Assembly: GCF_963576615.1 (NCBI RefSeq)
Contig: NC_088711.1
Span: 14,927,869 to 14,991,868, forward strand
Reading direction: 5' to 3'
Source: Watersipora subatra
Lineage: Eukaryota; Bryozoa; Gymnolaemata; Cheilostomatida; Watersiporidae
Length of the DNA stretch: 64,000 bases
This document shows positions 50,001 through 55,061 of the stretch, in pieces. Below the pieces are notes generated by a model. That model ran no database searches. It was given only the letters and a program-made list of their open reading frames with translations, and was not told the origin of the DNA. Position numbers and translations under genes: made by a program. The first letter of the stretch is position 1. Every line of letters begins with the position of its first letter.

Positions 50001-51692
50001 GCCTTTTAAGAAGATGCCTGCAAGTTCACTCACCGAAACGCCATTAAAAATTCATGAACGCCTTGACTGATAAAAAGTGAAGAGAGCTAAGTTGGCGGAG
50101 CCAGTTCAGGTATCATGTGTGACTGAGACCGAGCCCATTTAGTTGCCAGTGCCCATGCAGCAACCTTTACAGAAGCTGCAAATTAAGTTGGCCAAAATAT
50201 GGACAGAGGAGGTAATTCATACCAAGCGCTACGCCTGCAGTAGCACATATGAGTGGGTGGAATAAGCACTGAAGGAGCCTGGCCCCTATGCCTATGTGAG
50301 ACAGCACGCGGTGCAGCATTTTGAGCTGTATGGCTGCCCGTGCCATTTGATATACGTTTACCAGGACCAGTTGATAGTCCACCAAGCTACCGAGTGCGGC
50401 AGTGCAGTATCCCTGGCCCGCTAGACATCCTTTCTGCAAGTCAGAGAGTTGCCGGTCAGCCTAGAAATGCTGCCCTGCCAGCCAATGTCGATTGTGGCCA
50501 ACCGCTCACTACAGAGCCAGCAGCCCGGTCTGTTACTACTCAAAGGACAGAAAAAGAACACCAGCTGAAAGCCTCATGCTGGCCTCGAGTTGCCACATCT
50601 CAGTCAAGCCCGACATGACCGGGACTGCTCATTTTCCTCCTAGGACGAGACCAGAACCAGCCAAGACAGCAACGCCATCGAAGCAGCTTTTGTCTACCCC
50701 TGCAGAACTGAAGGTCGAAAGTTCAAACCCCGTGCAAAGCAGATTTTTCGTTCCTAAAACTTCATCGCTATAATTGGACTTACAGATGACAAACAACAAA
50801 CATTGAAATTAATAGATGTGTAGGTTAAAATCTGGATAAGGACATTCTCACCAAACTACCCTGAAGTAATAAGAAACTTGTAAGTGTAAAAAAATTATTT
50901 CAACTCTTACTGCTCTGCATGCTTTTCAGGAAAACTGTCTTGATCTCGTAGACAAAGCTCCTTGACTGAAGGGAAGACTTTACACAACTGAGCAAGGAAT
51001 TCATCAGAAATATCTCCGAATACAACCAGACACTCTAGCTTTTGCACGCCGCATGGAAGTCTACAATACAGCATTGCAAGTAATACATATGGCTATAACT
51101 AGCGACTTATGTTCTGATCCTGGTATCTGGTATCATAACATCAAAGCACAGTAATGGTTGCTAGTCTTCAGCATTATATACATGTTATAGATAACATGAT
51201 AGCCAAAAATTTCCAGTAAACAAAGTTTTATTTAATAAAATGTACTGAGAAGCAGCTATTATCGTGAGAAAATTCTATTTAAAAGTTGTCGCTTAACGAA
51301 AGCAGCTTCAATTGTGAGATTTTTATTGCTCGATGACTTACCATGGCAACCATCACATAGAAAAATAATGCCAATGGATTAGGTTTCACTAACCTTTCTA
51401 ACAACCTCTCAAGATTGTCAATGCTTTGCCGAGTTATTGCAAGATGTGTCAGATCAGGAACTAAATGGAATATTTCGGAAGGTAGCTCATGTGTCTTTGT
51501 AAGAGTCAAGTGTGTGATCACACGATTACTGAACTCTACCTCTAGCTGGTTCCGAGTGTAATATTTCCATCTTTGCAATAAGTTGTAATCGCAGTCCAAT
51601 GTTCCATCTCTTCGTGGCAGCCAATCTGAGAGATCACTGATCTCATCATTGTTATCACACCATGACAAAGAATAACTTGTATCTGAAACCAT
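7662..51692 (-). CDS. LRR-Roc-COR GTPase fused to a caspase, full hand-built gene model
   Basis: Predicted 1606-residue protein from 18 exons: 51692-51394 (ATG-counted), 51060-50911, 41656-41516, 33951-33775, 33345-33205, 29037-28897, 28812-28672, 28586-28446, 28360-28220, 28135-27995, 24810-24673, 20763-18806, 18607-18536, 17790-17588, 15129-14956, 10500-10278, 8908-8741, 8029-7920, 7823-7662. That list has 19 blocks; the first may be the start exon or continue 5'. Every junction has GT/AG ends and matching phase, and the total is a multiple of three. Order: about 20 LRRs (residues about 1-660), Roc GTPase (about 685-880), COR region (about 890-1180), acidic hinge (1237-1328), caspase p20 and p10 (1329-1606). 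LRRs usually bind ligands, Roc-COR is a GTP-dependent dimer switch, and caspases cleave after Asp. Inference: a cytosolic sensor-switch-protease. The alternative, two adjacent genes, is disfavoured by phase continuity from the COR exon into p20 and the lack of a separate caspase start. Confidence 0.8.
8077..8428. mobile_element. hAT-type MITE with 8-bp target duplication
   Basis: The 352-bp element begins TAGTGCTGCATGATA and ends TATCGTGCAGCACTA, and is flanked by ATGTAAAG on both sides (8069-8076, 8429-8436). The empty site is seen in the duplicated copy A near 2133, where GATGTAAAGTCACC is uninterrupted. The interior is AT-rich with ATATCG repeats and no ORF. An 8-bp duplication fits the hAT superfamily. 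Confidence 0.88.
8741..8908 (-). CDS. Caspase inter-subunit linker exon
   Basis: A 168-nt exon with acceptor TTTTTTAACAG and donor GAAA|GTAAGT, residues 1461-1516. It encodes SHVGHHYLVDRRDLGVEAA, then SRDSQLTTDAPSIVSDVRH and NPDDLISIKSSFE. It joins the QACSG exon with A|GA (Arg) and the p10 exon with A|CC (Thr). Several Asp residues (VDRRD, TTDAP, VSDV) are candidate p20/p10 processing sites. The last part matches the segment before the p10 YVS.R motif. Confidence 0.85.
9700..10226. mobile_element. MITE with TACCGTATTTTCCG ends
   Basis: It begins TACCATATTTTCCGGACTATTAGC and ends with the inverse GGAAAATACGGTA. Internal repeats of ATAAGCCGCA run through it. It lies in the intron between caspase exons 10278 and 8908 or its edge. 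MITEs with such ends are common in fish and invertebrates; I leave the superfamily open. Positions 9006-9699 show nothing else. Confidence 0.75.
10278..10500 (-). CDS. Caspase p20, catalytic exon
   Basis: A 223-nt exon with acceptor GCTGTGCAG and donor GGAA|GTATGT, residues 1387-1461. It carries the catalytic His in VIMSHGSE (residue about 1414) and the catalytic Cys in IIIQACSG (about 1458). DGRDIKLSDVHDLL is the usual segment between them. QACSG differs from the commonest QACRG/QACQG by a Ser, in a position known to vary, so activity is expected. The 4.4-kb intron before it is filled with MITEs and a 12-bp minisatellite. Confidence 0.92.
10594..11405. mobile_element. MITE with TACAGTAGACSCTCCTATAACATAA ends, copy 1
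   Basis: The left end TACAGTAGACCCTCCTATAA is mirrored by GTAGGAGCACTTACTGTA on the right. Its sister lies at 20930-21795. The TA-CAGT ends fit Tc1/mariner-pogo nonautonomous elements. The next 240 bp (11405-11640) look like a fragment of another such element (ACTCGAAG and CGAGATACGAAAC motifs). From there to 12267 I see nothing. Confidence 0.7.
12268..13075. mobile_element. Tigger/pogo-type deletion derivative
   Basis: Ends: CAGTGGAACCTCGGTTCTCG and CGAGGTTCCACTG, with TA at both sides. The open stretch 12379-12597 (+) ends with LKQREKQVTLHKLFTKW, like the tail of Tigger-type transposases; the DDE core is gone. A second inner copy of the right end occurs at about 13016-13035. The stretch 13078-13960 shows no feature I can name. 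Confidence 0.75.
13966..14425. repeat. 12-bp minisatellite (CTCTACAATATA)n
   Basis: About 38 nearly perfect copies of CTCTACAATATA, with only a few single-base variants. The unit is a multiple of three, so all frames not hitting a stop read as long artificial ORFs; these are not genes. It lies in the intron between the two caspase p20 exons. Confidence 0.95.
14956..15129 (-). CDS. Caspase p20, first exon
   Basis: A 174-nt phase-0 exon with acceptor TTTTGACAG and donor CTCAG|GTTTGT, residues 1329-1386. It opens VYKMSSPLRGRALIINN, the typical start of a caspase catalytic domain (Y.M....RG..LIINN..F). SMRVGSDVDVRSL follows; its Arg is the conserved P1-Asp-binding residue of the R.G(T/S)D.D motif, and LFTGLGFEPIV forms the next strand and helix. 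The internal ATG (15120) belongs to this conserved core, so it is unlikely to be the start of a separate caspase. Confidence 0.9.
15275..15843. repeat. Dispersed repeat with 19-bp minisatellite
   Basis: About 17 units of CTTGTGCAAGTTGTGACAT at 15355-15690 inside a repeat also seen at 3612-4300. The array is longer here, so the unit number differs between copies of the same repeat. Confidence 0.85.
15843..17460. mobile_element. CCGTGAAACCTCTATTTGAA repeat family, copy 2
   Basis: It starts ATTACCGTGAAACCTCTATT, with GAATGCCACCTTTATT subterminal repeats, and ends near AGAATAGAGCTTATAAAAT. A minus-strand open stretch (16977-16693) begins MDESEDNGSELDLSDFQSE, an acidic start like those of some DNA transposases; it may be a remnant of the autonomous protein. 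A tandem pair CCGATGTATCGGCTT is seen near 15948-16005. Confidence 0.6.
17588..18607 (-). CDS. Hinge exons between COR and caspase (18607-18536, 17790-17588)
   Basis: Exon 18607-18536 (TTTACAG acceptor, ACAG|GTACAT donor) encodes KPLTSDGMRNLEDYIRKV. Only this frame is open: the other two meet TGA within six codons. Exon 17790-17588 (ATATTTCAG acceptor, CGG|GTAATT donor) encodes an acidic low-complexity stretch with DMDDEAATRLEGDEDG, SDISDGEDY and GDQGEGVDS, ending SIRELYLNTDR. Phases are T|GC, then G|CT, then 0. The many Asp residues are possible self-cleavage sites (inference). In ordinary caspases a similar linker joins the prodomain to p20. Confidence 0.75.
18806..20763 (-). CDS. Large exon: last LRRs, Roc GTPase domain and COR region
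   Basis: A 1958-nt open exon (residues 584-1236) with acceptor TAGTTTTAG and donor CCAT|GTAAGC. LRRs: FVHLKVLKMRRNRLTELL, LSSLEELDLSHSNTLLSL, MEHLNILNVS. Roc GTPase: P-loop GCSGAGKT at about 689, switch II DMGGHD at about 741, base-recognition THKD at about 810. Then a COR-like region (LSQKQLEDVLEYMHDSGQV, SQIVFHKISIVTSLIKVF) and a C-terminal part with CPHC. This order is that of Roco proteins of the MFHAS1 type; there is no kinase domain. The frame stays open for 54 codons past the donor, but that tail is hydrophobic and unlike the family, so splicing to 18607 is preferred and restores phase. Confidence 0.9.
20930..21795. mobile_element. MITE with TACAGTAGACGCTCCTATAACATAA ends, copy 2
   Basis: Both ends are clear: TACAGTAGACGCTCCTATAAC and TATAGGAGGTGTACGTCATAG then CTACTGTA. 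No ORF of note. It lies in the intron just before the Roc exon. Confidence 0.78.
22562..23846. mobile_element. hAT-type nonautonomous element with internal palindrome tandem
   Basis: Ends: TAGTGCTGGACACAAGTAC and TACCCGTGCCCAACATTA. Flanks: TTTCACAT (22554-22561) and TTTTACAT (23847-23854), an 8-bp duplication with one change. The left part has a direct repeat of about 120 bp, each copy containing a perfect 26-bp palindrome GGCCGACGAATTT plus its reverse complement. No transposase was seen. Confidence 0.7.
24673..24810 (-). CDS. LRR exon linking the array to the Roc exon
   Basis: A 138-nt exon with acceptor TTTTTCACAG and donor GCTGG|GTAAGT. It encodes LGNLTKLEDLDLSHNQIS and LVKLKSLNLESCELIDLPA, two good LRRs. 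It starts with 1 nt and leaves GG, which joins to A of the Roc exon to give Gly. It differs from the array exons in sequence but keeps the 23-residue spacing. Confidence 0.85.
25405..25768. mobile_element. Fragment of a pogo/Tigger-type MITE with internal minisatellite
   Basis: It shares CTCGTATCTCAA and ACTCGTATGCGAAGGTATAACTGTA with the element at 35726-36986. An internal array of about five 34-bp units (GTATCTCAAAGTCAAATC and the rest) lies at 25480-25680. The 116-residue open stretch here is repeat translation, not a gene. Confidence 0.6.
26115..26432. repeat. 31-bp minisatellite
   Basis: About ten units of CATTCACGTTGGCTATGTAA and AATGTACTCAA, alternating CACGTTGG and CACTTTGG variants. 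It lies in the intron between the LRR array and exon 24810. The stretch 26433-27470 is AT-rich with no feature I can name. Confidence 0.9.
27475..27872. repeat. 66-bp tandem repeat beside the LRR exon array
   Basis: Six units of GATTTACATGACTAGTTACT, then GATCAGACTCAAGAACACTA and CCGAAGGTAGCAGC. It ends about 120 bp before the last exon of the LRR array, in the following intron. Confidence 0.9.
27995..29037 (-). CDS. Tandem array of five 141-nt LRR exons
   Basis: Five exons (29037-28897, 28812-28672, 28586-28446, 28360-28220, 28135-27995) are each exactly 141 nt and repeat every 225-226 bp with introns of about 84 bp. Each encodes two 23-residue LRRs of pattern SVSQLTNLEILNL..NQF, then GLPDSIGNLKSL and LNLS.C.LTSLPE. 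All begin after a TATATAG acceptor and end AG|GTATGT or similar, in phase 2 at both ends. Any number can therefore be added or skipped without shifting the frame. The LRR type resembles the Roco/MFHAS1 and plant-intracellular LRR class (LPxxIGxLxxL). Intron sequences are also closely alike, which points to recent module duplication. Confidence 0.9.
29122..29261 (-). pseudogene. Decayed sixth copy of the LRR exon
   Basis: It sits in register with the array (224 bp upstream of the next exon) with the same TATATAG acceptor position and GAAAG|GTATCT donor, but is 140 nt instead of 141. One base is missing in the segment that reads CTAACCTGGAG in the sisters and CTAACTTGAGG here, so LTNLEVL is lost and an early stop follows. 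A mariner TIR begins 13 bp upstream of the exon, next to the acceptor. If spliced in, this exon would break the protein; it is probably skipped. Confidence 0.75.
29470..30358. mobile_element. TTAA-type MITE, copy 2, inside the mariner
   Basis: An 889-bp copy with both inverted ends, flanked by TTAA on the left and GTAA (one change) on the right. It lies in the mariner's 5' untranslated part, upstream of the transposase ATG at 30376, so it is younger than the mariner. Confidence 0.82.
30376..31279 (+). pseudogene. Mariner transposase, broken
   Basis: Three open pieces (30376-30606, 30584-30871, 30935-31279) together cover an N-terminal HTH region and the catalytic domain with all three Asp residues. 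At least one frameshift and two stops separate them. The WLFPKLELTMK end is typical, after which a further short C-terminal part is out of frame or stopped. Confidence 0.85.
31502..32738. mobile_element. 1.2-kb tRNA-headed element, copy 2
   Basis: On the minus strand 31675-31580 reads as a tRNA-like head: an A-box-like TAGCTCAGTGG and a B-box-like GGGTTCACATCC. The other end at 32700-32738 has ATTACCCGAGCAACACCTGG, then AT repeats. The interior matches 5352-6565 (inverted) and 47470-48492. It abuts the mariner's right end. No ORF was seen. Confidence 0.55.
32740..32905 (-). repeat. SINE-like tRNA-headed fragment
   Basis: The minus strand reads GTGTAGCTCAATTGGTAAG (A box), then GGTTCTGAGATCAAATC (degenerate B box), then TATAGCTGGACAGATTG and an AT-repeat end. 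It has the Pol III promoter layout but is too diverged to be a working tRNA. 32906-33200 shows nothing else. Confidence 0.6.
33205..33951 (-). CDS. Two LRR exons (33951-33775 and 33345-33205)
   Basis: Exon 33951-33775 (177 nt) begins after AAAACAG and encodes ELSHLTNLEILDLASCGF and SSLKQLNLSKCHLTNL, ending AAAAG|GTAAGT. Exon 33345-33205 (141 nt) begins after TTATATAG and encodes VSQLTNLEILNLSINRF and LKLLRKLTLSSCCL, ending GAAAG|GTATGT. The second is a sister of the tandem exon array at 28-29 kb; a mariner and other repeats now separate them. For this exon the TATAG acceptor is needed: the CACAG ten bases downstream would give an immediate stop. Confidence 0.8.
35343..35590 (+). pseudogene. 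Short transposase-like fragment
   Basis: Open stretch with NSLITVKNQGGLTLSS and VVIEVCNHSEKATRVLL, which resembles the C-terminal part of P-element/THAP9-type transposases (the NxGGL...V..IC pattern). It is cut off by a MITE end at 35596. Recognition is by eye only. Confidence 0.35.
35596..35722. mobile_element. TTAA-type MITE, solo terminal repeat
   Basis: Only the left end (AGGTTGACTTGCAACAAAATT to about AACAAGCTCTTAAAAGC) is present. It is followed directly by a pogo/Tigger-like element, which probably inserted in or replaced the rest. Confidence 0.7.
35726..36986 (-). mobile_element. Tigger/pogo-type deletion derivative
   Basis: Inverted ends with CATACTTCAACTTACGAGC on the left and the inverse of TACAGTAATACTTCAACTTACG on the right. 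The minus-strand open stretch 36440-36123 carries a CENP-B-type DNA-binding part (SGDSVTETMLREKAGAIYQ) joined to a tail with RRTYLDRFILRRPA. Upstream is a psq-like stretch. The catalytic core has been deleted. Confidence 0.7.
37825..38425. repeat. 42-bp minisatellite
   Basis: About 14 units of GCATGAATGTATCACATAC, then AACTGTACATCACTAGTTAGGA. The 42-bp unit is divisible by three, so the 192-residue open stretch on the minus strand (repeated VIHSCFLTSDVQLY) is an artefact of the repeat. Confidence 0.95.
38620..41382. mobile_element. CCGTAAAACCTCTATTTGAA repeat family, copy 3
   Basis: Left end TATACCGTAAAACCTCTATT and right end GTTCAAATAAAGGTTTTATGGT are inverted copies. A GC-rich insert with a run of 16 G (38914-38929) lies at about 38795-39150. 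The rest of the interior is AT-rich with no clear ORF. Being complete at both ends, this copy defines the family best with copy 4. Confidence 0.65.
41516..41656 (-). CDS. LRR exon of the LRR-Roc-caspase gene
   Basis: A 141-nt exon with acceptor CATTGTAG and donor AAG|GTTAGT. It encodes ISRFKYLEQLAISFCDD and LSSLKTLSLNRGLLNPAML, two LRR-like units. It takes 1 nt to complete the codon left by the 50911 donor and leaves 2 nt, the same phase-2 frame as the rest of the LRR block. A 9-kb intron upstream holds retroelement and transposon debris. Confidence 0.7.
42429..42770 (-). mobile_element. Fossil Ty3/Gypsy retroelement fragment
   Basis: The minus-strand open stretch resembles the RNase H end of a Ty3/Gypsy-type reverse transcriptase. 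It is a small, broken remnant without recognisable LTRs. A weaker second copy of part of it lies at about 42870-42990. Confidence 0.7.
43900..46080 (+). pseudogene. Decayed transposon-associated cysteine-rich gene of unknown function
   Basis: A series of plus-strand open stretches in family order: NYARYGTLYYAAM, then RYIEQTIKRDSKSHGGIIG, later DHEEADTRMLSHI, VLVKCQDTDVFLRCL, LHALSGCESVSAFY, and a cysteine-rich tail (CRCKFGCQSRRCQC, CRCSGC). I recognise this order from repeated, TE-like genes in invertebrates but know no function for it. The reading frame is interrupted several times, so it is a relic. It lies antisense within an intron of the main gene. Confidence 0.6.
47470..48492. mobile_element. 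1.2-kb tRNA-headed element, copy 3
   Basis: The minus strand at 47610-47515 reads TATAGCTCAATGGTTAAATG (A-box-like) and GTGAGTTTAAATCCAGC (B-box-like). The far end shares TTCACATTTACATTTAAACA and CTCGTGATATGAAGTTTGAA with the copies at 5.4-6.6 and 31.5-32.7 kb. The stretch 46090-47470 shows no feature I can name. Confidence 0.55.
48830..50780 (+). mobile_element. Fossil Ty3/Gypsy-type retroelement remnant
   Basis: The first part resembles the end of a Ty3/Gypsy integrase/Pol region. The later part, with short open stretches, may be another portion of such an element (gag-like is a guess). It is broken many times and is GC-richer than its surroundings. LTRs were not identified with confidence. 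Confidence 0.5.
50911..51692 (-). CDS. First recognised exons: N-terminal region and first LRRs
   Basis: Exon 51682-51394 encodes a charged start (SWCDNNDEISDLSDWLPRR) followed by irregular LRRs such as VITHLTLTKTHELPSEIF and LTHLAITRQSIDNLERL. It ends AAAG|GTTAGT. Exon 51060-50911 follows a TTGTAG acceptor, encodes LPCGVQKLECLVVF and VKELCLRD, and ends GCA|GTAAGA. The phases agree (2 nt left over, 1 nt picked up). An in-frame ATG at 51692 could be the start, but it overlaps a TTTCAG that looks like an acceptor at 51683, so the true 5' end may lie upstream. The end of a pogo-like transposon lies only about 45 bp upstream of the ATG. I see no signal peptide, so a cytosolic protein is likely. 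Confidence 0.7.
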
Positions 51693-51736
51693 TGAATCAA
51701 TAAATCAAATGTAAAGTATTAGCAGATTTTACAGTA

Positions 51737-54700
51737 GGGGAGAGCGGGGTAGGTTGGACCCCTGGAGCAGGTTGGACTTTGTAAATTTTGAGCAATATGT
51801 GCATTTTCAGAGTTATCTTTCCACATTATATGTAGGTCAAGGTCAATTCATCACTTCCTGTCAATGACTGAACAAGACATGTGCAATTGTAAGTAAATAA
51901 GTTTCAAATCTATATTTTCTGCCTAAAAAGTAACTATAAGAAATAAAAACTTTTAGCAATTTATTCTAGATTGAATTGTTATTTTGCCCCCAAACTCTGT
52001 TTGAGGGATGTTTACCATGTATTCAGCAAAATTCAGATAAAATTTTACAGCTAAACAATATTGAATTAAAAAAAAATACAATCTTGCTAGCAAAGGTCAG
52101 AAGGGGCAGGTTGGCCTTTTGAGAAAGGGGCAAGTTGGCCTGTAGGCCAACCTGCCCCTGCAACAATGTTATAATGGAAAATGATAATAATCTTTGCCTG
52201 TTTGACTCCTACTTCAGTTTAGTGACAATTAGTACAATTAATATATGCATACTAATACCATTGTAGGCAACCATGGTTAGGAATTATAAACGCAAGACAG
52301 AGAGAGGGGCCAGCAAAGAGAACATTGATGCTGCGCTCAAGTTTTGGAGTGAAGGGGCTACTTTAGACCAAACAGTAGATACTTATAAAATTTCAGCTAC
52401 CACGCTTAAAAGACATCGAAAGAATGCTGGTGAGGGCTATGTCCGTTGTAAAACAGTGAAGATGGTGTTTAGCGAAGCCATGGAACAAACATTAGCTACA
52501 CATCTTAAAGACCTAGACTCGCGATTCCATGGCTTAACACCTGTTAAGTGTCGTGAGTTAGCATATGAATATGCTATCAACAACAGAACCGAAGTAAAAG
52601 TACCTGAGAGCTGGCACACAAATAAGTCAGCTGGCAAAGATTGGCTTGCTGCTTTTATGAAGAGACACAAGTTATCAATAAGAACACCAGAGGCCACTTC
52701 GTTAGCCAGACAGTCAGCATTTAATAGGCCAGCAGTTAACCTGTTCTTCGACAAGCTCAAAGAAGTAACTGCTAGGTAAGCAAAATGTAACAAATTATTA
52801 TGAGCCTACAGCATATAATTAGTTTTTAGCCGCGGCAAGTTCATCAATACTAAATACTCACATTATAATACTGCAGGCCAGCTATAGATCTTGTAGACTT
52901 CTACTACAAATTATAAGTAGCCTAACATTTAGTGAATTAAATTATGATGTTTCTGGTTTTCAAATAAGAACTATTTGTTTCAGATTCCAAATATTACCAC
53001 AGAATATCTACAACCTAGACGAGACTGGTGTGACCACGGTTCAGAACCCTGGAAAAGTGATAAGTGTGATGGGAAAAAAGCAAGTAGGAGCTACTGCATC
53101 TCAGGAGCGTGGTGAACTGGTTACAATGTGTTGTGCTGTAAACGCTATCGGTAATTCTCTACCACCGTTCTACATTTTCCCAAGGGTGAATATGAAACAA
53201 CACTTTCTAAATGGGGCTCCTGCAAGTGCAAAGGGAGTGGCTTGTAAAACTGGGTATATGAACAGCGATATATTTACAAATGAATACTTACCATTCTTCA
53301 TTAGTCATGCAAAGCCATGCAGCAGCGAACCAACTCTGCTAATTCTTGACAATCACAGTTCACATATATCTCTTCAGTCAATCGAATTATGCAAAGAGAA
53401 GCATATCATCTTATTAACTCTCCCTCCTCACACTTCCCACAGACTTCAGCCCCTAGATCGTAGTGTATATGGTCCTCTGAAGCGTTACCTTAACTCAACT
53501 ATGGATGAATGGCAGCGAAGTAATCCTGGGCGTGCTATAACCATATATGAAATGGCACAGCTATCAGGTGTAGCTTTTACAAAGAGTGTCACAAATGCTA
53601 ACATTATAGCTGGGTTTAGCGCAACAGGCATATATCCCTACAATGCAGACATATTCGACGACAGTGAGTTTCTCCCTGCTGATGCGACCGACCAACCAGA
53701 TCCTGAAAGACATCAACCACAACCGGATGCAGAGCCACAACCGGATGCTAGACATCAACCAGATAATGAGCCACAGTCTGATCCAGAGCCACATGTAGAG
53801 CCACAGGCTTCTACATCTACTCATCCCTCACCTTCTTCCAGTAATATACATGTAGGTGAACCAATACCATCAACATCTGCACAAACACCAATAGAGCAGA
53901 GGCGAGTATCAACCTCGCATATAACTCCAGAGCAGCTTATGCCATTGCCTAAAGCTGGCATTCGCCAAAAAAAGAACACCAAAAGAAGGAAAGTAGCATC
54001 TGCTATTCTAACTGATACACCGGAAAAAAACAGAATTGCAGAGCATGCTGCAGCAAAAGTATCCAAACAACCTGCAAAGAGGAGAAAAACGACACCCATT
54101 CCTGAATCCTCAGATGACGATGATATCTTGCCAATAGCATTAACGGACTCGGAGTCTGGAGAAGATCCGTTCGATCCTGAACAGCAACAGGAAGATCTGG
54201 GGGAAATTACCAAAGGCTGCTATGTGCTAGTAAAATATCCTGCTGGCAGGAAGACAATATTTTATGCCGGGTTTGTATTAGATGTTAAAGAGGATGACAG
54301 ATTTGAAGTTAACTTTCTACACAAGGTCAGCAGCAGTAGACAATGTGCCTTTCAGTATCCAGATAAGGAGGACCGTGACTGCATACCTAAAGATGATATT
54401 GTGTTAAATTTGGGCGACCCAGTATCTACAGGGGGAACTTTAAGAGCAATAAGACGCATCATGTTCAACGTAGATTTGAGCAAGTTCTATGACGATCTGA
54501 GATGACTTGATTATTAGATACCAATTTTGAGTAAAATTTTATTTCTCTGTATTGGATACAAAGATTGAGCAAGATTTTATGTATTTCTGTTTTAAAAGCA
54601 CTTCTTTGCTGGGACTTTTTCTGGTTCTGGTACCAACTTTATGGTATAGAACATTTTATTTCACTGTTTTAATAATTCTGTCTTCTACCATAATTCAATT

Positions 54701-55024
54701 TTATCTTATTCACCTTGGCTGTGTTAAATAAAACTTTCATATCACATCTTATTTTGCGCATAACCTGAGCTTAATAATGGATAGTCCAACCTGCCCCACT
54801 ATGGGGTCCAACCTACCCCGCATGCGGGGCAGGTTGGACTTTTGAACTTGTTGTGCAAGAGCAAGAATAACTCTTTCAAAAAAATTCCCAGAAATTTAAC
54901 AAAGGACCACAGTGGTGTCAACAAGTGAATGTAGTGTCACACAAAATTCCATGAAAATGTGATAAAAAACACAGCAGCAATAGCAAGAAACCTAAAAAGG
55001 GGTCCAACCTACCCCGCTCTCCCC
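51737..55024 (+). mobile_element. Pogo-like DNA transposon, apparently intact
   Basis: A 3288-bp element flanked by TA (51735-51736, 55025-55026), with inverted ends GGGGAGAGCGGGGTAGGTTG and the inverse. Subterminal repeats of the GGGCAGGTTGG type (near 52100-52160 and 54785-54835) are probable transposase-binding sites. It encodes a two-exon transposase with no stops. The near-perfect ends and open frame suggest recent activity. It inserted about 45 bp upstream of the first recognised exon of the LRR-Roc-caspase gene, in the opposite orientation. Confidence 0.92.
52273..54505 (+). CDS. Pogo-like transposase, two exons
   Basis: Exon 1 52273-52775, exon 2 52984-54505, with donor GCTAG|GTAAGC and acceptor TTGTTTCAG. 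The join restores ARFQILPQNIYNLDET. About 674 residues. The N-terminus has a psq-type helix-turn-helix (NIDAALKFWSEGATLDQTV, ATTLKRHRKN), then a CENP-B-like region (WLAAFMKRHKLSIRTPEAT). The DDD core is NLDETG, LILDNHSSH and RLQPLDRSVYG, with about 35 residues between the last two Asp. A Pro/Gln/Asp-rich repeat segment follows, then a basic stretch (KKNTKRRK, a likely nuclear signal) and a C-terminal module (GCYVLVKYPAGRKTIFYAGF). All three Asp are present, so activity is likely. Confidence 0.92.
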
Positions 55025-55061
55025 TAGTATAGAACAAGGTTTTATGATGAAAAATGCATAA

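Noticed and set aside
49699-50773. Run of open frames as a host gene
   Set aside because: They lie next to a Ty3/Gypsy Pol-like remnant and are broken and short; better treated as a retroelement fossil.
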